Source: Apostichopus japonicus (lineage: Eukaryota; Echinodermata; Holothuroidea; Aspidochirotida; Stichopodidae). Taken from it: a stretch of 64,000 nucleotides of DNA. The DNA is taken from NCBI RefSeq assembly GCF_037975245.1, contig NC_092583.1, positions 3,400,764-3,464,763 on the forward strand, in the 5' to 3' direction. The translations under genes and the position numbers were made by a program. This document shows, in pieces, positions 11,901 through 26,900 of the stretch. Below the pieces are notes generated by a model. It worked only from the letters and a program-made list of their open reading frames with translations, was not told the DNA's origin and ran no database searches. Every line of letters starts with the position of its first letter. Positions within the stretch are counted from its first letter, which is position 1.

Positions 11901-14900
11901 TGCTCCTCCCCGGCTCCTCCCCCTGCTCCTCCCCCTGCTCCTGCCCCTCCCCTAACACCTACTATAGTGGATTTGCAACATAACCAACTTAGGGATGGAG
12001 TTCAGGGGCCTACAACCTTGGGGCATGGGGTCAATTAGGGTGCCTGGGAATACATGAGTGGTTCCAAGGCGTGTGATTCAGTCCCCTCCTTCAAGGGCAA
12101 ACTACATTGTTTGAATAGAGGGAGTTTTTACAAGTATATAACTCACCTCCTTCAGGCAGGTCAACCTTTTGCAGATTTTGTAGAGATGGTGATGAATCTG
12201 GGGTCCCCTGAACTGATTCTGGGGTTCCCTGGGGTGAAAATTTACCCATTACATCTTGGATGGAAGCCTCTATGGCCTTACGTAGGTCTTCGTCCTGACG
12301 GGGGAAAAAAAAGGACAAATGAGAGGGAGAACTTAACCTTTGACATTCAAGGTTATTTTGAGAGCAAAACTTAAGATGTAAATGTCAGATGTTTTTGTTA
12401 TTGGCTGAACACAGAATATAAATCCCAGTTTTATCTCAGTCTACACAATCTCTCTTTCTGTACTGATAGTCATCTGTGTTGGAAAAAAATTTCTAGTATA
12501 TCAATTTCATTGCTTCGTATCATATCTCATAAAAGGAGGAAATATGGCCTTAAAAGTTAAACATAACCATAGTTATGACAATAGGTTATGACAATATTTT
12601 GGTGGAAAGTGCTGGCAACTTTAAATGAAATGTAATCATCGAGAATATGGCTATGCAAATGTTAGCAATGAAATGTAATCATCTGCAATATGGTCACATA
12701 ATATCAGTAATGAAATATAACCAGATGGAACATGGTTATGTAATATTAATTTTAAGGAATACAAAGCAGTCGTTAACTATGTTATATTAGCAATGGAATG
12801 TAACCATCTACAATATGGTTAAGTAAGAACAGTAAATGAAATATAACCGGCTGGAACTTGGTTATGTAATATTACTTTTAAGGAATATTTAGCAGTCGTT
12901 AACTATGTTATATTAGCGAAGAAATGTAATCATACACAACATGGTTACATTAGATCAGTAATGAAATATAACTGGTTAAAACATGGTTATGTAATATGAC
13001 ATCAATGGAAACTAACCAGCTATTTACTATGCATTTTAGAAATGGAATGTAATCGTCTGCAACGTAACATAACATAACATATGAAATATAACCGGCTGGA
13101 ACGTGGTTATGTAATATAACTTTAAAAGAAAAGTAACTGGCTATTAACTATATTAAAAATTCAAGCAATAAAATTTCTTCATCTGCCTGTAGTTACGTAA
13201 CATATTGAAATATGACCAGTTGGACATGGTTCTTGTCATACTAGTAAAAAGGAGAAAAAAATAACCGGCTGTTAAACCTACATCCTCATCAGAATCGTCT
13301 GGCCAGGGTTGATAATCATCGGAATGATGGAAAGATGGAGGGGTCCGCTGGGAGTTTTGCGGGGTGTCCGGTGGTAGGAAGCCTTTGCTGACAGCTGAAA
13401 GGAATTCATTACGTTTACGGGTAGTGAGATGCATGGCGTGTACGACCTTTGACCTGGGTGTCCGGAGAAACTGGCGCGCTACCATCTGTGAAAGAGTTTC
13501 TGTCGATTCTTCGAGTTCATTCTGAGGATTAAGGATTTACATGATGGTCAAGCCTGCCTATAGAAAAACAGTCCTCAAATTCAGTCGAGTATTAATAATT
13601 TGCTACTTGAGAGCATAAACTATCCCAACAACTGCCATCAGGACTTATCCTTGAGTACACCTAAATAATTGACCAGCCACCTTATGATTGTAAACACGAG
13701 TGCTCTAATGGGCAGCACTACTTTCCTGTGTGTGAAGACAAGTTTGGCTTGACCACTGAAATAGTACACTGTGTGTTTAATCATGAATTTGTGCAGTGGA
13801 GCAAAAATATAAACAAATAAAAGAAGATATTTATATATAAATATATATATACACACACACACATGGGAATGCACAAACACATACAGACAAAAACCCATAA
13901 ATTGTATTAAAAACTCATATCATGTCTGGTACCTGCATAAATTCAAAGATCTGCTTGCTCCCTCCTTTGTCTTCCAGATAATAACCATACGGATATGAAA
14001 ACCTCAGGACAACTCTGGCTCTCAGCAGTTCCTCGATAGCCGATTGAATAAATTTAGTCTCTTCACCTGCAATATAATCGGAGAGCATGTTACGAGAGAG
14101 ACTGAATTGTACTAAATTTTGTTTGCGTCACAGAGCTTACTAAATCTGCACAAGAGGAAACGAAAAGCCATGGCCTTTATATATATATATAAATCCTGCT
14201 ATTACTGTTCAGTCAGCCATTTTATCTCATTTTTATTGTTGTTGTTATTGTTTTTATTATTTTCATTGTTCTCATTGTTATTATTATTATTGTTGTTATT
14301 GTTTTTATTATTTTCATTATTATTATCATCAGCTTACCCATCTTTTTAGCTTGGTTGCTCAGTCTCTTCATTTTGTGGCACACATTTTTCTTTAAGGGTA
14401 CCTCCATGTGAAAACTGTTGCCATGGTTACGATACCTCATATAATAATGTAAGAACCTGTTCAGCTCTTCGACTTCCTTCATCTTCTTCTCCGCCTGGAA
14501 AACGAACAAAAAACAGACGAGCGGGATAAACGATCGATCCTGTTTGTTCTATAATTAAAATACTTCAGTTTTTGGAAAGGATGAATAAGCTCTCCTCAGA
14601 AAATTTAATCAGACGAAAGGCTGATTGTTTAAGAGATGGTCGAATAGAGTCGAAAATTCAGAATCATACCTCCGACATGAGTTCATCAGACTTTTCCTCG
14701 ACTTTTTGAACGACCTCGTATCTATTGCACCTAAAATAGCCTCCGGTTGCTGAACTATGCTTGCTCCAGGGTTCCAGACAGACCCAACAAAAATCATATT
14801 TACACTGAAAGGAGAGAGAGAGAGAAGGAGTGTTGTATGGTACTGTCCAGTCACTGGCTTCATTTGACAGAAACAGAACGTGTGTCGACTGCTACAGTCA

Positions 14901-17900
14901 CCAATTCTTGACCCTTACCCTGAAACGACACCATGCCTCCCTAAACTGACTAACCTGTGTGCATTTCATGTAGTTACATCCTTTGTCCTTCTGAATGGGA
15001 GAATTGCACTTTGGACAAGGCTTGGAGTTTGTAACCAACCACACTTGTGACAGAACAGAGCGTGTGTCGACTGCTGCCCTCACAAATTCTCGAACGTTAC
15101 CCTGACTACATCCCGCCTCCCTAGACTGACTGACCTTTGTGCATTTCATGTGGTTACATCCTTCGTTCTTCTGGATGGGAGAATTGCACTTTGGACAAGG
15201 CTTGGAGTTTGTCACCAACCACAGACAGTTGGCTGCCGTTTCCGTCTCTTCCTCCGTCTTGTTCACTGCGAGAAGCAAAATAAGCTAACATTTATAAAAA
15301 TTGGAAATTTAGTTTGTGAAAGTAATGGGGAAAAAATGGATAAAATGCCTCGGTTTTGTTCACTGAGAGAAGCATAATAAGCTAACGTTTAAAAAATTGG
15401 AAATTTATTTGTGAAAGTAATGGAAAAAAAAAACATTATTCAGAGGGTTGGCATACTCACCCATCTGGTTGCTCTCTTTGGTTTTTCAAATTTTTTCTAC
15501 ATTTCAATTCTCTGTACAGCACTGTAGTACACAAACTTGTAGTGAGTCCACACTTGTACTCAAGAGTACTAGCGGACGACACTTTGCAGAGTAGTATAAC
15601 ACTGCGTGCAAACTAAAGTACTCATACCTGTGCTTAGAGGAATGTAATCATACTTGTACTCACAGCATGGAAATTCTACATATACTATAAATCTTAAGTC
15701 AATACTGCAAATTAAGATTGGATCATGACCAACTAACACCAACAACAAATACAGATTTTGAACACATGTATTGGGGGAGGGGGGAGAGGGGGGGGCTGGA
15801 GAACAGTAACATAATACTATGAAAATGGGATTCCACTGCACTATAAGGAAATTCCCAATTTGTTCATGAGTTATAATGTCAGTTTGGGTAGAAGGAACTG
15901 ATTCATTCATAATCATAGCCTTGAGAGAAGAAAAAAAACTTCCTGAGGGAAAAAAAAATTCTGATGAATTTCATTATTTCAGCTGAATCTTGAAAACTTC
16001 CAGATGTAATAATGATGACTTACGGCTCTCAGGTTGTATTTCCTTGATTTTGTCATTCCATTTTCGCCAGTTCTCGCAGCTGCATGGAGCGTGTGGTTCC
16101 CCACAGCAATCCCTGCAAAGAGAGAAGAAACTTGTTCAGTATGGGGTTTGTTAGGTAATAACAGTTCTTGATGGGTTTGGGAGAGGGGATAGGGTAAGGG
16201 ACGGATGATGGTTCCATACTGTAATGTTCTGTACAAAGAAAACTTTAACAAAGAGTTTTTGTCAGAATAAAAGTGATTGATAGTTTAGGGTTAGGGGGAT
16301 GGGGTGGGGAAGGGAAAAGATGGTTCACTACTGCAATCTCTGAATAAAGAAAATAGTTTGTTAACTTAGAGGTTTGTCAGATAACAAGCACTGGATAGTT
16401 CAGGGGCTGGGGTGGGGTAGGGAGGGGAAGGATGCTTCCCAACTACAATCTCTGAGTTAAAAAAAAGTTTGTCAACTGAGAATGATAACAGAGATCGGCC
16501 ATCCACTGTGAACCTGTGATATGGATGATGTCACACACTACGGGTAAGGAAGAGACCAACATTGTCAGTCCCACAGGAGACGCATTTAAAAGGGTTGGGG
16601 AATGGGGAGGGGATGGGAGGATGTTGAAGAGATAGAGGATCAATTGGGTATAATCTCTTACCAACAGAAAAAATGCCCAGATCCACAATCCACTGCCCGA
16701 GACATTGGCGGGGGAGAGTTGGGGCTGGACGATGACCCCCTATGGCTGGAACTCTCGGAGGAGATGTCGGGAATCTTTACAGCTCGACCACATTCCACTT
16801 TCGGACACCACTTCAAATTTGGATTACTATCCACGAAGGCCTGCAACGAAAGAAGACAATGGTAGCAATAAAATCTAATAAATTAGCCCACTTTCGGTCC
16901 TAGAAGGCTCCAAAAAGAAATCTTGTTGGACGTATAAGATACATAACGACAACTGATCTACATAAGAAAAGTGTCTCTAGGAAGGTCTGTTGGGTCAGAG
17001 GTGACCAGTCACAAAGGGTGCGCAATGCTGATAAAAAAATTATCAGATCATTCTCGGCACAGAAGATAGTGAGAGTGCTTAAGTTGTGAGGAGACAGAGA
17101 AGTGAGCTAGCAAAGTACATGAGACAGTTGTTAAAGTGATGAATATTCAGTTTTCTTACATGGGTTGGGCAAGGGAAAGGGGGAGGGGACGTTAAGGGGA
17201 GGGGACGGTAAGGGGGAAGGGTTGGTAAGGCGTATATGTGAATATCGCTGCAGAATCAATAACTTTAAATGACTTGGAAACTTCAGAGAGTTAGAGTCAG
17301 AGGGAAGACAGTGTTAGAATTGTTACCAATTGTTGTTAGTTAAGTAACTCGTCGGATTGCATATGTATAGGAGAAAGTTATTAAGGTGAGGAGTGAGGTT
17401 AATAGCAAAACCGTGCAAAAATTCCTAATGGGAGTAAACAAAACATGGAAAATAGTTGCTCTTTCAAAATCTCTTCGTTGTTGAAAAAAGTCCAAAAGCT
17501 ACATTTGCAAGGTAATGAACTTGTGATCAAAAGTACATCATCTTGTCCTTGTGATGGTTTTAACAGAGGCTGTATCCAAACGATAAAAGTTTTGCATTTT
17601 GCAACAAACCAATTGTTTGAGCCTGGAATCCGACTGACACGAGATGCTACCGAATTTTATGCAGTTGAGTCCCTTCGTCTTTTTTCAAAGATGCTTTTTC
17701 TGTGCCAGAGATCTTTCCAAAATTAAAATGAAACTTGAACTTATCGCATTAGATGGGTTTTCATCATAATGCAATTTATGGCATCATGCAAACATTCAGA
17801 ACCGACATAAAAACAATCCATTCATGTAATTTTCTTCTCTTTTTAGCCAATAAAAATGTTTCAATGGCTCACGAGTAATTGTGCGATCCACTGTAAGTCT

Positions 17901-20900
17901 TCTTACTAGGTCGTCACGCTTCTCGCTGCCGACTCGAGTACTGAAACTTTTTTCACACATTTTTTTTTTTATTTATTGCTTGAACTAACAGTGACAATTC
18001 ACGAACCGTGACAGATCAACAAAATTGCAAGAAGGAACAGACAGGGATATAAAATTGGTAAATCAATGGAAAACCTCCAGGGGGAAAACTTTCATTGATG
18101 GAGTGTGACGATATCAGAAGCCAGGAGATGAGAGAAATAGATCAAACTTTGTATGTATCATTTTTGGGCAATAATGAAAGTACAAGGTTTGAACTAATCA
18201 TAATTTTGAAGAAATTTTAGTTTAAAGATATTAAAGTAAAGCAGTGTCAAAAGATGCTTGCACAAAATTAACAGTTGTAAGGATTTTACAAACAAAAAAT
18301 TGTGAAAGGTGTTTAGCATTTGTTTAGGGCAACATTTTGAGCGAGACAAATTAGGCTGTAGGACTACAAGGGGTATTCGTCTTATATGGGTAAACAACAC
18401 CAACACAACATAATTTATTCAAGATAGGTACCATACCACAATTGGAGTAGTGTACATCCACCTGAATTGTCATAGAATAGTCCTAAATAGAACTAATATT
18501 GAAAGTGAATTTCTTGGGAAGTTTTCAACAATCATTGTTCTGTTTGATGTTCAGACGTCAAAGAGAATAAATTCAACTACTGATGGTCTAAAGTTGAGAG
18601 GACTGAAGATGATTTTAAAGCATTTTAGAAATTTCTGAGTGAAACAGGAAGATTCCTCAGCGAGACTGAAAGGATAGGATGTGGGTGGGGGTTGGGGGGT
18701 GTACTAAGCTAAACTTTGACCTCTTTCAACTCAAAATAAGAAAGATGGCCATATTGGCAAAAATTCAATGTGAAAGCCCCAAGCCATCAGCTGTCATATG
18801 GTGGGTTGGACATGTCAGTTGAAAATTTTCTATTTTACTCTAGCAGCCTTGGAAAGTGGACAAATTCGAAGTATGTAAGTAAATGGAGTGATTAATTGTG
18901 GTACGACACCTCTTCCACCCGACATGATCAACACTAGTTATAGCCTTACAAAATGGACAATATAGAAGTATAGATGAGAATTAGTTGAGACTATAGCGGA
19001 ACACTAGTATTTGTTACTCAGAGTTTCACAGATTCAGCGATCATCAGACAACCGTGACACGTTGCAAATTTTCCATAAACATTAGTGCAGAGCTAAGAAA
19101 CCACAAGAAACATAAAACCAGAGACGAGTTAAATGTCAAAGCAATTAACACCAGCCTTTAACTTGGAATTGTACAGTCCATATTGTACACTGCATCATAT
19201 AAATCTCAATATCCAATGCTGTTTTTTGCTTACAATATCAAGCAGACTTCCTATCCCAAGGTGCATGTATTCATATAATCTTGGTCGTACTGTATATATC
19301 AATGGTGAAAATGGATATATTTAATGTACATCGTGAACAATTTCTTAGAACTTTAATTGACACACACAAACTTGAACCTTCACATCATCGGTATATGACA
19401 GACGCAGATTTGTAAAAACCCCATCTAGAATGCTAAAAGGAAACGCAATGAATTCTTGGAAGCATGAACATAATTCTTAAAACATTATCAAAGACATATT
19501 TCCTGTATATGTCAGGACCCTTTACCAGGTAAAGTGAGGGGGGGGGGAAGCACCTCCCAGTCTTACTTTCTGTTATTTCCTTTTACACTGTTACATTTTG
19601 TTTTGATCGTATTCATCTCTTTCTTGCAATTGTTCCTTACATGCGATGGCTGTTTCTTATTATCAGGGAGTGTCTTTCATCAGAAGCCCACCAGGGTATC
19701 ATTTATTCTATCTTTCTCATACTTGACTTGTTCCTAAAACCTCCTTCTCCTCCTAATTTACTATTTAATAAGATATGAGGTGTGATAAATAAGCAAATCA
19801 AACTGCGACAAAGGATGAGAGGATGTCACATGTTATAAAACCCGAAACCACTGACTTTTACAATCGGACTAGTAAACTCAACGGGGTTGTATTTATTTTA
19901 CTGACCTTTATATCAAAATGTTGGTATCTGGTGGACATATCAGGAGATACGATTTTCTCGATAATTTCTAAAGGAACCAACTTGAAGCACTCAAAGGCCG
20001 GACAGAGAATATCCGTCGTACTGCCCTCTTGGATTTTATAGGTAAGATATCTATAAAACAAAAATTGTAAAAAAATATTTAAAAAAACATGAAAAACAGA
20101 GAATATACGAATGAAAAAAAATTGTCATATCTGTCTACAGATCAACTCATAATTTTGATTTCATTTTATTCGAGCAAAGCATGCAAAGTAGTATAGAGTA
20201 CACATTTTGCATTTTAACACAAACAGACAGAGTTATTGGCAGACAGACATATGGTCGGACAGACAGACAGACAGATAGACTGAATGATAGGATGTGGTGT
20301 ATGAAGAGGATATGATCCTAATTTGAAGAACAAAATAAACAGTCCCAGACAGAAGAGTAAAACAAACATCCTGGTGAAAATTTACAAGGAAAACAAGCAA
20401 ACATTGCATTAATGAGACTGCTCTGTTATAGTTTAATTACCATACCACATCCTGCAACACAATACCATATCATGTATTACACACAGAACCATATAACATC
20501 TCTTCAGTTTTGGCCATTTTGAGTTTTGATTTACTAAGGATACTTTTAAATATATCAACATAAATTTAAAACTCATACGCCTGCAAAATTAGATAAATAC
20601 AAGCACTTTCCTAAAATATTCGGCAACACCAATTTGGCCTTTATCAAGGATTCTTTAGTTTGTTTTTCTTTCTTTCTTTTCATTCTATTTCACATATTCA
20701 TGAAAGAGTACAAAATATTTTCAAGAAGAAAACACACTTTTTTGGGAGAGATTTGGCAATTTTCGTGGAGGTTTCACAGCGTTTACAAAACCAAATAAAC
20801 CTCCCCTATACATCTTCGTACAGGTGAATTAAATCAATGTAATAATTACCTATCCCAGCATTCCTTGCAAAAGAGATGAGAACAAGGAATGTTGATGAGT

Positions 20901-23900
20901 GGTTGATCCAATAAAATGTCCTTGAAACAAATTGCACACTGTGAAGAGAACAAGAAGAATTTTCCGATAAACTGTCATGCTTGCCTACTTCATTGTCTGA
21001 CTACACAATTACAAGAGTTTATTACTTATATCATAGATTTACTAGTTGTTAGACCAATTAAATACATTTCAAATAATTGTAATGGTAAATGTATAGTTTA
21101 CAAAACTGTAACTTACAAAACTATAAGAAAATTTTTAGGTACATGTTATATTGAAGAAAAATTATGCACAGTATGAAAGAGTCACGCAACATATCCATGG
21201 GTACAAGCTTTGTGATCGTCTTTATACTACACTTAATTTCAGAATTAATTAATTAATTAGTTTTATTGCCAATTGTGTACAATGGGAAAGGAAGTCTCCT
21301 ATAAAGTCTTGAAAAGACTTAACAAGGTAGGAGACCCACTGGGAGAAAAGAAATGAAAACTGTACAAATATATAAAATATATACGTAAGGATTAAATATA
21401 CAGTAATATTATCCTAATGATGCTGAGATGGAGTCGTGAATAGATTATATAATACCAGTACGAGTTCATAAATTTCTTTTTCAAATGTCTGGTGAATGTG
21501 GGTTCTGAAGTTATAGACTTCAGCTCCCACATTCACCAGAATGACATTACATATTTGTTCTTGCCAAGTCCCTAAACCTAACCCTACTCACTTAACATGA
21601 ACTAGAAATAGCCTATTATAATTGGGTTAGACCTAGCCTAAGTATAAAGTTTACCTAGGCCTAGCTTAATCTAGCTTAACTAAGCCTAGTCTGCTCTAGC
21701 AAACCTAGGAATAGCCTACTCAAACTGGGCTAGACCCAGCCTGCTCTAGCTTAACTAGGCCTAGCCTATTATTGCTTAACTTGGCCTAGCTTACACAAGC
21801 TTAACTAGACCTAGCCTATACTAGTTTAACTAAACCTAGCCTTTTCTAACTGAGTTAAAACTAGACTACTCAAGCTTAACTAGACCTAGCCTACTTGCCT
21901 AAGCTGGCATTTCAAAGGAAAACAATCTTGAACTACTGGCTTTTGCCTTAACTGACAGAGCAGTAGTCAGTAATGGATCATTAATACTGTCCAAATTTGT
22001 GAAAATTAGAATGGTAAAAATTAAATATAGAAAGAAGAATTGAACTCACACTCATGTTTTCTCTGAAACCTCTCCTAAGAGTGCCTGGCTCGAGTGATGA
22101 GAGGCGATGTTCTGATCGAAGGCCATCTGGATTCTCTGGAGGTTTGACCCCGCTGCTTTCGCAGCACTCCTTTGGGTCCGATATCCAAGCCTCGAGAAGC
22201 TGTTCTCTGGACCAATCTGTCAAATGTAAACAGAATTCAGACATTCTCAAAGTATACATAAATCAACCAGTAAAGGCAGTTTCTATGACCACACTGAGCG
22301 GTCGCATGTGCATGTGGGAAGAAGCCGAACGGCTTGTAACTCACCAATCACGTCGTCGGGTGGCAATCCCATTTACAGTTTTAGTTCATTTTGGACTTAC
22401 CACAATTGGAAGACCATTTCAGATGGGAAAACCAGGATTTCTCCAAAAAACCCACCTTAACAAATGGTCTGCCAGGGATCAAACCCACCAACGTCCCAGA
22501 AGCTAGGTTTCATTTTCTAAAACTACCGTCATTATCCAGTCATAAGATCTGTGATATCACTTAAAATTTATATTAGGCTATACAAGTCTAAACAGATACT
22601 TGTAAATCTTTCATACCCATTACAGGTTTGAAGAGGTGAATTTGCTTAAATTAATTTGGTCATGTTACAAACCACAAGAAAAGAATGTACAATAGAATTT
22701 TTTTTAAATTTCAAAAAGGACAGATCGAGTTACCGTAGTGTCTAAGAAGAGCCTCGGATGTAAATAACGGAACTCTCAACATATCGGCTGTCTCCACCAG
22801 CAGTTGGTCCTTCTCTCCCTGGAGGTCCTGGGTCCGCATCCCAATGTAAGACTAAAACAAAGATAAAAGGTTCAAAACAACAGAATGAAAAAAGGGTTGT
22901 TTGCACTGCCATACACTGCCATATAATTTGCTCCAAATTCCACATATCTGATTTATGTAGAGCAAGAGAGTTAAATTTGTCCAAGAATTAAATTCAGAAG
23001 CAGAAAAGAACAGAGATGTCCATCTGGTATTTCTAGCACTCACTTGTGGGTATGAATCAATTAATTCACTGGTAAGGATTTTTACAGTATAGAAGTATTG
23101 TTCTAAAATGTTTCAATATCCAGAAAGAACAGTCAAGTTTCCTAGGTGAAATTTAGACATATACACATGTGAGCTAATGGACATTTTCTTTACCCAATTT
23201 TAAGTTAGCAAATCAGCTCTGCCAACAACCATCCCTTTAGTAATTGTTTTAATGAATGAGTCAAAGTCATCTACAGATAACCTGTTGATCCCTTGAGCCA
23301 ATCTTGAGGCCATTTTCGATAACCTGTTGACCCCTTGAAGCTCAGAGGTGAAAACTGATGAGGGCCCACTTGAGTGTGCTTAAAGCATCAACCATTTGAA
23401 GACGATTTAATTTCCTGGCGAGGCATCATAAGAAACTGCTCTTAATGGAGACACCTTTTTGGTTACATATTGAAGAAAGCAATCATATGTAGCTCTAATC
23501 CTTGAATATTGATTTTCCAAAAGGCAAAATGTTATTACCAAACCTATCTATGAATCTTGAAAGTTACACCTTAAACCCCATCAAAGACAACTGAAAGCAA
23601 ACTCAAAGTTCTGATAAAGATTTTGTATGCATGTCACGTTTCTATACTTTATTATAATTTCAGCACTTCCAATCTGGCATTTACATTACACCGTATCCAC
23701 TGTATATAACAAGGTGGAATCAAATTTGGAAGAGTTAAAAAAAAAAATTGTTTTGATATGACCGATGGCACCTAGAACAATAAATGGTGAAAACCAACAC
23801 CTAACTTCCTTGATGAGTTTGTAGTAATTTGAGATCTAGGAGTTTTGGATGTTTGCATGTCGATCTCTGTTGCTTCGGAAGAGTCAGCCTAATGGTCTAA

Positions 23901-26900
23901 TATGCTACATATATCACGCACACACTTGTGTGTTCAAGGTGCGTTCAAGGAAATTTTCTTGATAAGTGAAACTGGAATTTAATGCCTTTTTTTCTTTCAT
24001 TTCATCAACTGTCTAGAGATCGAGCTTAGTATTGGCCCAACGGCATCCATTGAGGTGTTGTACATAAAAAGAATGACTTCAGCAAAGGCTGTTGGTAGGG
24101 TACAGTAGAATGCGCTATAGACTTCTCAGGGAGTGAATAGCTTGTCCGTAACTTTCTTTTTTACAGTAAAAAAACAAATTAATTTTGACTTTTTATTGGT
24201 AGTTCATGGAAGGTGGTACTACAGGAAAAGGAAGTAGGGAGATATCCCAAACCTTTACCGGGTATGAATATTGATGAGCGATGAGCTTACCAGTCTCCTC
24301 ACAACCTCACCACTCTCGTCCACCGTGTCTAGAGTGAACTGGCAACCTTTAAACACTTGTGCGCCCTCTATGACCGGACCCCTATACCAAAGATTCGGTA
24401 CGATTCAAAATGATAACAATCCTAATAGTTTGTATCTAGAAATGTTTGATCACAGTACACTGAGGTCTCAAATATAAGGGTAGTCATAATTTTTTCAAAG
24501 TTTGCACCCACTGAATATTAACGACCTTGTTCACTTACTTCTTCGTAACTCAGTGCATGTGCGTCTTCCACGGCAGTCTCTTCCCCGAGATCCTGGAGAG
24601 TGGAAGATGAACACCGGTGATAAGAGACAAACTGTTTCATCAAAGTTTCATTTCATTTCATTCATTTATTTGTTTTTTCTCAATATACGGTACATTGTAT
24701 GTCATACAAACGTTTACAGATATGAAATTGAGTATAAAGAGAAAGGAAGTGATCTAAAAACCTGAAAGGCTTATCGAGTAGAGCCACTCCCTAAAAGTTA
24801 GTACTGTGTATGTTACAGATCATAAAGGCCAACTAAAATATCAGTGAATGATTTACACTTCACTGCCACTTTTGTTGAGTGTTTCTGAGAATTAGCCCAT
24901 CCATATTGTAGGGTGCACAACTCTGTGAAAATATAGGTGTCTTTCCTCTGAATGGTAGATTTGGAGAGATAAAGCAAAAGTGGGCAGTGATCCAAAAGTG
25001 GATCGCAGAAAGAGAGAGGGCGATGTTTTAGAAATAGGATAAAGAGTTGGGACGGAGCATATGTTAGGGTAGACAGTAAAAAGAGGCAGGTTTTCTTGGG
25101 TTTTAGTGGCCACAGGATAAATAGTAGAACAGGTCAGGGATGTGCCCACGCTGGGCGGCACTGGGCGGCCCCGCCCAGCACTAAAAATTACCGCCCAGCA
25201 CTGTCTTAAAAATCGTGAATCCCGCCCAGCACTATTTTCATTTAAAATCCTGACATTCCTAACCATATATTCAACATAAATTGGGCCTAGCCTATGCCAA
25301 AATCATACAGACTAAATTATGCATCAGTTAGGCATGCGAGAAACATTACTTACGGCTCTCAATTGGTCCCTTGTAAAATCTCTTTGAAACAAACTAATAA
25401 CTTTTACCAGGTACGTAATATATTTCACTAAAAAAAATGAAAATAGTGTAAATTGTTAGTATATGTTTATGTGCTTTAAAAGCTACACAAGTGCCAGCAT
25501 TTGGCATCTGAGCACCTTCAAAAACCCTTAGACCCCTCCCCCAGGACAGCGATCAGTGTACCCGGCACTCAGGAAATCCTGGGCACATCTCTGCAGGTAA
25601 TAAATATTTCTTAAAAAATCAAACTTAAATGTGGGAGACATTCTTTCTGAGTCATTGTGTCCAACATACAATGCTGCGGGGGCTGCAGCATCCTGCAGCA
25701 AGGCTACGTAGGATGTTATCTTATGTGCTGCGCAATTTTCACACAGTAGGTCTTGCCATATTACACAAAACACTCTGTAAACTCATTAATACTGTGTATA
25801 TCTGCTGTATGTGCTTTAACACAATCTGATCCTCCGTTACAAAGGCCTTAAAGGGTGTGAAGACCCGCACAAAAAGAAACGTCTAATGCTGTTAATCTGA
25901 CCTAGTTTCCAATGAGGTGTAACACAAGTATTAGACACCACCATCGATCCCAGAAAATACACACACAGCTTGCTACCGTCGGTAATTAGACACTAGTGTA
26001 CAGTCAGTACATACAGCTGCGGTCAATACGCACAGCACAGTGTATTAACGATACAGCGATGGACATCTCAGGTCCAGTTAAAGATAACAAGGTATCACGT
26101 TTCATTACTGTCTGCATTTTGTAGCGACACGAACAAAACGTCACTTGCAAGCAACAGAAAGTTAACTTTTTCAGATGGCCGCATGCGGTTTGGGGTGAGT
26201 CTTCAATGCCTTTAACCTTCATGGTCATCTAGGGGTGGGTAATAGGTCTTTGTACCCTCAATGGGTCTTTTGGATATGACAATTACAGACATACTTACAC
26301 AGAACACCATCTTTGATTCTAAATACTGGGCCAGTTCAAACAGTTTCTGTTTCTCGGCCCGGTCGCACGGCGTCTCCTTGTCGACATTTTCGGCAAACAG
26401 CGAGGCTCCGTGTTCGAGAAGAAGCTGAAACAGAAGGAAGAGATAAAATCCACAGGTGGACAAACGGTCAGAGGTCATATGTACAAAACAATGAAAGTGA
26501 GAGGCTATCTGATGTATACATAAATGTAATAGGAAGGTGATAAGTAAATTCTGAAAACATGAACAGGATTTGAAGAACAATGAATGATACTATCTTAAAG
26601 AAAGAAACTGGTTTTTCTGTCATAACCAGATTCTCAACACTCTGTAAAAAAAAATTTCAACCTTTTACTTTTGCCCAAAGAGGCACAATAAAGCAGAAGT
26701 TAGTGATAGCTTTAGCCCAAAAACTTTAACTTTTAATTACCAAAATAATTCAAAATTGCCCTCAGATAACGAGGTGAACTATGCACGAACAACACGAACG
26801 TACCTCAACTAATGAGGTATACCCAGATTCAACAGCATAATGAAGAGCTGTATTCCCTTCACAGTCCGCGGCATTGACGTCCACCTTCTCCCTCTCACCG

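Noticed and set aside
24271-24477. Candidate ANKIB1 exon between exons 4 and 5
   Set aside because: The sequence is a dispersed repeat (second copy near 48470-48540), does not match the family, and exons 4 and 5 already join in phase.
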